This document shows positions 37,859 through 44,062 of a stretch of 44,062 bases of DNA, piece after piece. The notes beneath the pieces were generated by a model. The model did not search any database, was not told the origin of the DNA, and worked only from the letters and a program-made list of their open reading frames with translations. Both the position numbers and the translations under genes were made by a program. Position 1 is the first letter of the stretch. Every line of letters begins with the position of its first letter. The DNA comes from Deltaproteobacteria bacterium (GTDB lineage Bacteria > Myxococcota_A > UBA9160 > PR03): assembly GCA_035063765.1 (NCBI GenBank), contig JAPSFT010000028.1, positions 1-44,062 on the forward strand. Direction: 5' to 3'.

Positions 37859-39386
37859 CGCCACGCGACGCCGGCTCGTCACCAGCTTCGTGATCCTGCT
37901 CGCGGCCTGCGGCGGCCGGGGCTCGGAGCCCGCGGTCGTCGCAGGCGGGGGGCTGCGCCTCGAGGCCTCGGTCACGCCGGCCTCCCTGCGCGTCGGGGAG
38001 AACGAGATGGAGCTCGTCCTGCGCGACGCCGGGGGCCGCCCCGCCGACGACGCCACGGTGTCGGTGAAGGTCCACATGCACGCGATGGGCGCGATGCCCG
38101 CGATGGGCGGCGCCGCGCGCGTGGAGGACACCGGCCCGGGGCGCTGGCGCGCCCGCTTCGCGCTCGAGATGGGCGGCACCTGGCTGGTCGAGGTGCGCGC
38201 GACGCGCCCGGACGGCGACGCGCTCGCCGCGGAGGGCTCGCTGACGGTCGGCACGCCCGGGGTGCGGCTCGCCGCGACCGGGGCGGCGCCGGCGGCACCG
38301 CCCGGCTCCTCCGCACCGCCCGGCGCGGCCGCGGCGGGCGCCGGTCACGTCCACGGCGCGGCACCCCGGCCGAGCGGGGCGTCCGAGGGCGCCCCCGGCG
38401 AGTTCCGCTTCGACGCATCCCGCCTCCGCCAGCTCGGCATCGCGAGCGAGCCCGCCCGCCGCGAGGAGCTCAGCGTGTCGGTGCGCGCCTTCGGCCGCGT
38501 CGTGCTCGACGAGACGACGCTGCGGGACGTCACGGTGCGGGTCGGCGGCTTCGTCGGCGAGGTGGAGGCCGACGCGCTCGGCGCCCGCGTCGAGCGGGGC
38601 CAGGTGCTCTTCACCTTCTACGCGCCCGAGGCCTACGCCGCCCAGCGCGAGTACCTGGCCGCGCTGCGCAGCCAGCGCGCGGCACACGGGAGCAGCGCAC
38701 CCGCGCGCGCCGACGCGCTGGCGCGCGCCGGGGCGCGCCGGCTCGAGCTCTGGGGCTTCGCCCCGGAGGAGGTGGAGGCGATCGCCCGGCGCGGGACGCC
38801 GCAGGAGTACCTGCCCGTGCGCGCGCCGATCGCGGGCTACGTGGTCGAGAAGGCGATCGTGGCCGGGAGCCCCGTCGAGGCGGGCCAGCGCGTCTACCGC
38901 ATCGCGCCGCTCGACCGGATCTGGATCGACGCCGAGATCTACGAGGCCGAGCTCGGGCTCGTGGCGCCCGGCCAGCCCGCCGAGGTCGAGCTGCCCTACG
39001 CGCCCGGGCGTCGCTTCGGGGCGACCGTCGCCTACGTCTACCCGCGCCTCCAGGAGGAGCGGCGCACGGCGCGGGTGCGCGTCGAGCTGGCCAACCCGGA
39101 CCTGGTGCTGCGGCCGGAGATGTACGCCGACGTGTTCCTGCGGCGGCCCCTCGGCGCGCGCCTCACCGTGCCCGACACGGCGGTGCTGCGCACCGGCGAG
39201 CGCAGCTTCGTGTTCCTCGACCTCGGCGAGGGGCGGCTGCGCCCGCAGCCGGTGGAGATCGGGGTCGCGAGCGAGGGTCGCATCGAGATCCTCTCCGGGC
39301 TCGCAGAGGGCGCCCGCGTCGTCACCGCGGGCACCTTCCTGGTCGCCGGCGAGAGCCGGCTGCGCGCGGCGCTGGAGGCGTGGTGA
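37851..39386 (+). CDS. cusB: CusB-like periplasmic adaptor with N-terminal FixH/YtkA-like domain
   Basis: A 511-residue membrane fusion protein bridging CusA and CusC. It is a lipoprotein by LLAAC (C20). Residues about 33-135 form an extra beta-sandwich like FixH/YtkA domains, with a Met/His stretch HMHAMGAMPAMGG. A Pro/Ala linker containing GHVHG follows, then the adaptor proper: barrel-sandwich (VRVGGFVGEVEADALGARVERGQVLF), hairpin, the lipoyl-like VRAPIAGYVVEKAIVAG, beta-barrel and membrane-proximal domains. The fused N-domain is the odd feature and could deliver copper. ATG 37851 overlaps cusC, and its stop overlaps cusA. Confidence 0.92.
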   Translation: MSDATRRRLVTSFVILLAACGGRGSEPAVVAGGGLRLEASVTPASLRVGENEMELVLRDAGGRPADDATVSVKVHMHAMGAMPAMGGAARVEDTGPGRWRARFALEMGGTWLVEVRATRPDGDALAAEGSLTVGTPGVRLAATGAAPAAPPGSSAPPGAAAAGAGHVHGAAPRPSGASEGAPGEFRFDASRLRQLGIASEPARREELSVSVRAFGRVVLDETTLRDVTVRVGGFVGEVEADALGARVERGQVLFTFYAPEAYAAQREYLAALRSQRAAHGSSAPARADALARAGARRLELWGFAPEEVEAIARRGTPQEYLPVRAPIAGYVVEKAIVAGSPVEAGQRVYRIAPLDRIWIDAEIYEAELGLVAPGQPAEVELPYAPGRRFGATVAYVYPRLQEERRTARVRVELANPDLVLRPEMYADVFLRRPLGARLTVPDTAVLRTGERSFVFLDLGEGRLRPQPVEIGVASEGRIEILSGLAEGARVVTAGTFLVAGESRLRAALEAW

Positions 39387-42300
39387 TGGACGCGCCCGCC
39401 GCCCCCGCGCCGCGCGGCCCGATCGCGTGGCTGATCGCCGCCTGCGCCCGCCATCCGGGGCTCACGGCCCTGCTCGTCGCGGCCAGCGCCGCCTCTGGCA
39501 TCTGGTCGCTGCGCCAGATCCCCCTCGACGCGATCCCGGACCTCTCCGACGTGCAGGTGATCGTCTACACGGAGTGGCCGGGCCGCAGCGCCCAGCTCGT
39601 CGAGGACCAGCTCACCTACCCGATCTCGTCGCAGCTCCTGGCGGCCCCCGGCGTGCGCGCGGTGCGCGGGCAGTCCTTCTTCGGCCTCTCCTTCGTCCAT
39701 GCGATCTTCGACGACGGCACCGACCTCTACTGGGCGCGCAGCCGGGTGCTCGAGTACATGGCCGGCGTCGAGGACCGCCTCCCCGACGGCGTGACCCCCG
39801 TGATCGGCCCCGACGCCACGGGGGTCGGCTGGGTCTTCGAGTACGCGCTCGTGGACCGCAGCGGCCGCCACGATCTCGCGGCGCTGCGCTCGCTCCAGGA
39901 CTGGACGCTCCGCTACGCGCTGGCGAGCGTCCCGGGCGTCGCCGAGGTGGCCTCGCTCGGCGGCTGGGTGCGCCAGTACCAGGTGGACGTCGACCCGAAC
40001 CGGCTGGCGGCGCTCGGGGTGACGCTCGCCGAGGTGGTCGAGGCGGTGCAGGCCTCGAACGAGGACGCGGGCGGGCGCGTCCTCGAGCTGGCCGGCCACG
40101 AGTACGTGGTGCGCGGGCGCGGCTACCTGCGCGACGCCGGCGACCTGCGCCGCGCCGTGCTGCGGGCGGGCGAGGGGACGCCGATCACGGTGGACGACGT
40201 CGCCACGGTGGCGCTCGGACCCGACATGCGCCGCGGCGTCGCGGACCTCGACGGCGAGGGCGAGGTCGTCGGCGGGATCGTCGTGATGCGCTACGGCGGC
40301 GACGCGCTGGCGGTGATCGCCGCCGTGAAGGAGCGCCTCGCCGAGCTCGCCGAGACCCTGCCCGAGGGCGTCGAGGTCGTGCCCGTCTACGACCGCTCCG
40401 AGCTGATCCTGGCCTCGGTCGACACCCTGCGCCGGGCCCTCGTCGAGGAGCTCCTGATCGTCTCGGCGGTGGTCTTCCTGTTCCTGCTCCACGCGCGCAG
40501 CGCGCTGGTGCCGATCCTGACCATCCCGGTCGGCGTCGCGATCTCCTTCGTGGCGATCCGGCAGCAGGGCATGACCGCGAACATCATGTCGCTCGGCGGG
40601 ATCGCGGTGGCGATCGGGGCGATGGTGGACGCCTCGATCATCCTCGTCGAGAACGCGCACAAGCGGCTCGAGGCCTGGGAGCACGAGCCCGCAGCCAGCC
40701 GCCCGCCGCGCCGCGAGGTGATCGTGCGCGCGATGCAGGAGGTGGGGCCGAGCGTCTTCTTCGCGCTGCTCGTGATCACCGTCTCCTTCCTGCCGATCTT
40801 CGCGCTCACCGACACCGCCGGGCGGCTCTTCAAGCCGCTCGCCTTCACCAAGACCTATGCGATGGGCTTCGCCGCGGCGCTCTCGGTGACGCTCACGCCG
40901 GCGCTCGCGGCGCTCGCGATCCGCGGCCGCATCCGCCGCGAGGACGAGAACCCGCTGAGCCGCGCGATGGTGCACGCCTACGTCCCGGTGGTGCGCTGGG
41001 TCGTGCGCCGGCGCGGGCTCGTGGTGGCGGGCGCGGCGCTGCTGGTGGCCGCCACCGTGCCGGTCTTCCTCGCGCTCGGCACCGAGTTCATGCCGCCGCT
41101 CAACGAGGGCACGATCCTCTACATGCCGACCGCGCCGCCGGGCATGTCGCTCACCGAGGCCCAGCGCGTGCTCCAGATGCAGGACCGCGAGCTGCGCACC
41201 TTCCCCGAGGTCGAGCGCGTCTTCGGCAAGATCGGCCGCGCCGACACGCCGACCGACCCGGCCCCGCTCTCGATGGTCGAGACCGTGGTCACGCTGCGGC
41301 CCGAGTCGGAGTGGCGGCCGGGCATGACCTACGAGCGGCTGGTCCAGGAGATGGACGCGAAGCTCCGCTACCCCGGCATGCCCAACACCTGGTGGATGCC
41401 GATCCAGACCCGCAACGAGATGCTCGCGACCGGCGTGCGCACGCAGCTCGGGGTCAAGGTCTACGGCCCGGACCTCGCGACGATCGAGGAGGCTTCCATC
41501 GCGGTCGAGAAGGCCCTGGCCGGCGTGCCGGGCACGCGCAGCGCCTACGCCGAGCGGCTCACGGGCGGCTTCTACCTCGACGTCGAGCCAGACCGCGACG
41601 CGATCGCGCGGGTCGGGCTGCGCGTGCGTGACGTGAACGAGGCCGTCGAGGTGGCGATCGGCGGCACCAACGTCACCTACACGATCGAGGGTCGCGAGCG
41701 CTACCCGGTGCAGGTGCGCTACGCGCGCGCCTTCCGCGAGGACCCGGCCGCGCTCGAGCGGGTGCTGGTCGCGACCCCCGGCGGCGCGCAGGTCCCGCTC
41801 GGCCAGCTCGCCGGCATCACCGTGCGCACGGGCCCCGACATGGTGCGCAGCGAGGCGGGCCAGCTCGAAGGGCTCGTGCAGGTGAGCGTCGGCGAGCGCC
41901 CGATCGTGGACTACGTTGCCGACGCCCGGCGTGCGGTGGCCGAGCAGGTGCAGCTCCCGCCCGGCGTGCGCCTCGAGTGGGCCGGCCAGTTCCGGGCCTG
42001 GGAGCGCGCGCGCGACCGGCTCTACGTCGTGGTGCCGCTCACGCTCCTGCTGGTCGCGCTGCTGCTCTACGGGAACACGGGCTCGGCGGTCGAGACCGCC
42101 ATGGTGCTCCTGGCGGTGCCCTTCTCGCTGGTGGGCGCCATCTGGCTGCTCTGGGCGCTCGGCTACAACCTCTCGATCGCGGTCTGGGTGGGGCTCATCG
42201 CGCTGGCCGGCCTCGACGCGGAGACCGGCGTCGTGATGCTCCTCTACCTGACCCTCGCCCATCGCGACCACGAGGCGGCGGGGCGCATGCGCCACATGGC

Positions 42301-42565
42301 CGACCTCGAGGAGTCGATCGTCGAGGGGGCGGCGCGCCGGCTACGCCCGAAGGCGATGACCGTGATCGCGACGATGGCGGGCCTGCTGCCCCTGCTCTGG
42401 AGCAGCGGCACGGGCGCGGACGTGATGAAGCGCATCGCGGCGCCCATGGTAGGCGGCCTCACCACCTCGTTCGCGCTCGAGCTGCTCGTCTATCCTGCGC
42501 TCTTCGCGATCTGGAAGCGGCGTTCGCTTCCGGCTCGAGAGGCCACCCGGAGGGAACCCGCATGA
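39386..42565 (+). CDS. cusA: CusA-like heavy-metal RND transporter
   Basis: A 1059-residue inner-membrane pump of the HME-RND family that exports Cu(I)/Ag(I) from periplasm and cytoplasm. Seen: PLDAIPDLSDVQVIVYTEWPGRSAQLVEDQLTYP near the N-terminus in pieces, the proton-relay helix GAMVDASIILVENAHKRLE, ALGTEFMPPLNEGTILYMP starting the second periplasmic domain, and the terminal repeat helices (GLDAETGVVMLLYL, AMTVIATMAGLLPLLWSSGTG). Start ATG 39386 shares a base with the cusB stop (TGATG). It is coupled to cusF downstream. Methionine ligands cannot be placed exactly without a structure alignment. Confidence 0.94.
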   Translation: MDAPAAPAPRGPIAWLIAACARHPGLTALLVAASAASGIWSLRQIPLDAIPDLSDVQVIVYTEWPGRSAQLVEDQLTYPISSQLLAAPGVRAVRGQSFFGLSFVHAIFDDGTDLYWARSRVLEYMAGVEDRLPDGVTPVIGPDATGVGWVFEYALVDRSGRHDLAALRSLQDWTLRYALASVPGVAEVASLGGWVRQYQVDVDPNRLAALGVTLAEVVEAVQASNEDAGGRVLELAGHEYVVRGRGYLRDAGDLRRAVLRAGEGTPITVDDVATVALGPDMRRGVADLDGEGEVVGGIVVMRYGGDALAVIAAVKERLAELAETLPEGVEVVPVYDRSELILASVDTLRRALVEELLIVSAVVFLFLLHARSALVPILTIPVGVAISFVAIRQQGMTANIMSLGGIAVAIGAMVDASIILVENAHKRLEAWEHEPAASRPPRREVIVRAMQEVGPSVFFALLVITVSFLPIFALTDTAGRLFKPLAFTKTYAMGFAAALSVTLTPALAALAIRGRIRREDENPLSRAMVHAYVPVVRWVVRRRGLVVAGAALLVAATVPVFLALGTEFMPPLNEGTILYMPTAPPGMSLTEAQRVLQMQDRELRTFPEVERVFGKIGRADTPTDPAPLSMVETVVTLRPESEWRPGMTYERLVQEMDAKLRYPGMPNTWWMPIQTRNEMLATGVRTQLGVKVYGPDLATIEEASIAVEKALAGVPGTRSAYAERLTGGFYLDVEPDRDAIARVGLRVRDVNEAVEVAIGGTNVTYTIEGRERYPVQVRYARAFREDPAALERVLVATPGGAQVPLGQLAGITVRTGPDMVRSEAGQLEGLVQVSVGERPIVDYVADARRAVAEQVQLPPGVRLEWAGQFRAWERARDRLYVVVPLTLLLVALLLYGNTGSAVETAMVLLAVPFSLVGAIWLLWALGYNLSIAVWVGLIALAGLDAETGVVMLLYLTLAHRDHEAAGRMRHMADLEESIVEGAARRLRPKAMTVIATMAGLLPLLWSSGTGADVMKRIAAPMVGGLTTSFALELLVYPALFAIWKRRSLPAREATRREPA

Positions 42566-42870
42566 AGATCGGATCCGTTGCCTCGTCCGTCCTGCTCGTC
42601 CTGAGCCTGCTGGGGGCAGCCGCCTGCAGCGCCGCCGACGTCCAGTCGGGCACCGGCCAGGGCTCGGTGGTCGCCGTCGACGCGGCGGCCGGCGAGATCA
42701 CGCTCGACCACGGCGAGATCCCGGGCCTGATGGGGGCCATGAAGATGAGCTTCCCGGTCGCCGACCCGAAGCTCCTCGAGGGCATCGAGCCCGGGCAGAC
42801 CGTCGAGTTCGACCTCGAGTACCGGGGCGGGATGTACACCGTGAAGGCGATCCGGCCGAAGCGCGACTAG
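42562..42870 (+). CDS. cusF: CusF-like periplasmic copper-binding protein
   Basis: A 102-residue exported protein with a signal or lipoprotein leader (SVLLVLSLLGAAAC) and a small OB-fold. The metal site is recognisable in DHGEIPGLMGAMKMSFPV, where the His and the two Met of M-x-M match CusF ligands; FDLEYRGGMYTVKAI ends the fold. It would hand Cu(I) to CusB/CusA. ATG 42562 overlaps the cusA stop by ATGA. The order cusCBAF is the classic one except that cusF is last. Confidence 0.92.
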   Translation: MKIGSVASSVLLVLSLLGAAACSAADVQSGTGQGSVVAVDAAAGEITLDHGEIPGLMGAMKMSFPVADPKLLEGIEPGQTVEFDLEYRGGMYTVKAIRPKRD

Positions 42871-42938
42871 CCGATGACCTCCGCTCGGCTCCGCCGCGCT
42901 GCGCGCCGGCCGCCTCGCGGGCCGGCCTCGTAGCCGTC
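42871..42938. other. Hairpin-bearing gap after cusF
   Basis: Inverted repeat GCCGGCC (42905-42911) and GGCCGGC (42920-42926) around 8 bases could be a weak terminator of the copper operon. The preceding 42872-42904 loosely resembles the dispersed repeat of 28794 (about three quarters identical by eye), so it may be a degenerate copy. No T-run follows. Confidence 0.4.
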
Positions 42939-43772
42939 GTGGGCTTCGAGGTCGGCATGCTCGTGGCCGCCGATCCGCTTGCGGGTCCTGGCGGCAGCGG
43001 TCGCGTGGGCGCGGGCGAGCGGCAGCGCGCGATCGTCGGGTGCGCGGCGCTCGCGGAGCAGCTCGGCTTCGACTCGCTCTGGCTCGCCGGCCCGCACGGC
43101 CCGGCGTCGGCGCCGGCCGTGGTGCTGGCCGCGATCGCGGCGCGCACGACGCGGCTGCGCCTCGGCGCCGAGCTCTGCCTCGGCGAGGGCCTCGACCCGC
43201 TCCGCGTCGCCGAGGACTTCGCGACGCTCGACGGGATCTCGGCCGGACGCGTCGAGCTCGGGATCGCCACGGGGCGCAGCGACGGCGAGAGCGGCGAGCG
43301 CCTCCGCGAGTCGGTCGCGCTGCTGCGCCGCCTGTGGAGCGAGACGGAGGTCACCTGGTCGGGGCGCTTCCGCGCAGCGCTCGCAGGGGTGACCGTGGAG
43401 CCGCGGCCGGTGCAGCAGCCGCACCCGCCGCTCTGGATCGGGGGCGGGGCTGCGGCGGAGGCGGCCGACCTGGCGGGCGAGCTCGGGCTTCCGCTGCTGC
43501 TGCACGAGCCTTCCGACGACTGGGAGCCGCTCGCCGGCCGCTATCGCGACCGGGCCGCGCGCGCGGGGCACCGGGCGCGGGTCGGCGCCGCCGGCCCCGC
43601 CCCGGGCGGGAGCCCGGCCGAGGCCGCGGCGGCGATCCTGGCGGCCCGCGAGCGGCTCGGGCTCGAGGTGCAGCTCGTGCGCTTCGATCGGGGAGGCCTT
43701 CCCGAGCCAGAGCTGCGCGAGGCGCTCGCGCGCTTCGGCGCGGCGGTGCTCCCGCTCCTGCGCGCGGCCTGA
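42939..43772 (+). CDS. LLM-class flavin-dependent oxidoreductase (luciferase-like)
   Basis: A 277-residue TIM-barrel protein of the bacterial-luciferase/F420 monooxygenase family. Typical text: AEQLGFDSLWLAGPHG, LAAIAARTTRLRLGAELCL, LRVAEDFATLDGISAGRVELGIATG, VTVEPRPVQQPHPPLWIGG. It is shorter than most (300-350), missing much of the C-terminal part. FMN or F420 use cannot be decided. GTG 42939 is the start; no ribosome site is obvious. It follows the copper operon in the same direction but is probably a separate unit. Confidence 0.85.
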   Translation: MGFEVGMLVAADPLAGPGGSGRVGAGERQRAIVGCAALAEQLGFDSLWLAGPHGPASAPAVVLAAIAARTTRLRLGAELCLGEGLDPLRVAEDFATLDGISAGRVELGIATGRSDGESGERLRESVALLRRLWSETEVTWSGRFRAALAGVTVEPRPVQQPHPPLWIGGGAAAEAADLAGELGLPLLLHEPSDDWEPLAGRYRDRAARAGHRARVGAAGPAPGGSPAEAAAAILAARERLGLEVQLVRFDRGGLPEPELREALARFGAAVLPLLRAA

Positions 43773-43815
43773 TCCCCTGCACCGTCGGGACCTTGCAGGC
43801 CAAACCGCCGTCGGA

Positions 43816-43821
43816 TAAGGT
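43816..43821 (+). promoter_or_regulatory. TAAGGT -10-like box before the Gly-rich gene
   Basis: TAAGGT ends 10 bases before ATG 43832 with no ribosome site between, like other first genes here. Confidence 0.3.
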
Positions 43822-43831
43822 CCGCGCCCTC

Positions 43832-44062
43832 ATGAGCCATCCCGAGCGACCTCCGTTTGGCGACCGCGGCGACCGCGGGCCCTCCGACCGCCCCCCGTTC
43901 GGGGACCGGGGTGACCGGCCCCATGGCGGAGGCGGCGGCTACGGCGGCGGGGATCGCTTCGGCGGCGGTGGTGGCGGCGGCTACGGCGGCGGCGGCGGGG
44001 ATCGCTTCGGCGGCGGTGGTGGCGGCGGCTACGGCGGCGGCGGCGGGGATCGCTTCGGCGGC
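43832..44062 (+). CDS. Glycine-rich low-complexity protein, 3' end cut by window
   Basis: The frame from ATG 43832 has no stop before the window end, so at least 77 residues are seen. It begins with a twice-repeated RPPFGDRGDR segment, then Gly-rich units of the type YGGGGGDRFGGGGGGG. Such Arg/Gly/Phe/Tyr-rich tails occur in RNA-binding and phase-separating proteins. The family cannot be told until the downstream part is known; a cold-shock or zinc-finger domain may follow. Low complexity is the main feature and the start is well placed. Confidence 0.6.
   Translation, partial: MSHPERPPFGDRGDRGPSDRPPFGDRGDRPHGGGGGYGGGDRFGGGGGGGYGGGGGDRFGGGGGGGYGGGGGDRFGG
43939..44062 (+). repeat. 48-base coding tandem repeat
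   Basis: A 42-base first unit (43939-43980), a 48-base second unit (43981-44028) and the start of a third (44029 on) are nearly identical. The first unit lacks two GGC codons. It encodes 16-residue Gly-rich repeats with one Y, one D-R-F each. Copy number may vary. Confidence 0.85.

Overview
This is a very GC-rich bacterial chromosome segment (roughly 70-75% G+C by eye) that is almost entirely coding. No gene-free gap exceeds about 260 bases, and I see no tRNA, rRNA, CRISPR array, IS element or phage gene. Several traits point to a deltaproteobacterial-type lineage (Myxococcota, Desulfobacterota, Binatota or relatives): a bacterial HpnC/HpnD/HpnE squalene route feeding squalene-hopene cyclase, the MEP pathway, oxygen-dependent HemY, PEP-CTERM-like secreted proteins, a large thrombospondin type 3 repeat protein, and paired acyl-CoA dehydrogenases. 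This assignment is inference, because there is no marker gene for taxonomy. Most starts are fixed by 1-8 base overlaps with the upstream stop (ATGA, GTGA, TTGA, TGATG), so operons are easy to trace.

Layout. (1) 1-8820, minus strand: an isoprenoid/hopanoid operon, dxs > hpnD > idi-2 > tetR > hpnC > hpnE > shc. It makes isoprenoid precursors, condenses FPP to squalene and cyclises it to hopenes, and carries its own TetR-type regulator. Two palindromes with the same half-sites and the same spacing lie at the operon head and just upstream of tetR. (2) 8885-12221, plus: an enolase-superfamily enzyme, a YtcJ-type amidohydrolase broken by a one-base frameshift, and a GNAT acetyltransferase. (3) 12194-16008, minus: a secreted beta-propeller/TSP3 protein followed by a small PEP-CTERM-like protein. 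(4) 16112-21317, minus: two acyl-CoA dehydrogenases, then hemE, hemY and a HIT protein, tightly packed. (5) 21481-23914, plus: ispH and a MATE exporter. (6) 23856-28667, minus: clpS-clpA, then a membrane-anchored DsbA-like thioredoxin and a secreted propeller protein with a PEP-type tail. (7) 28915-30511, plus: a PF04339-type acyltransferase-like protein and a DCC-family redox protein. These are convergent with a DASS transporter (30591-32138, minus). (8) 32229-33308, plus: a SAM methyltransferase. (9) 33305-42870, plus: a copper-resistance locus, csoR > copA-like ATPase > Cys-rich secreted protein > cusC > cusB > cusA > cusF. A CsoR-type operator sits between plausible -35 and -10 boxes. (10) 42939 to the end: an LLM flavin oxidoreductase and the start of a glycine-rich protein with 48-base tandem repeats, cut by the window edge.

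Two cross-cutting signals stand out. Several first genes have a TAnnnT box ending only 6-10 bases before the start codon, which suggests leaderless or very short-leader transcripts. A short dispersed repeat occurs both in the clpS upstream region and, in frame, inside clpA.
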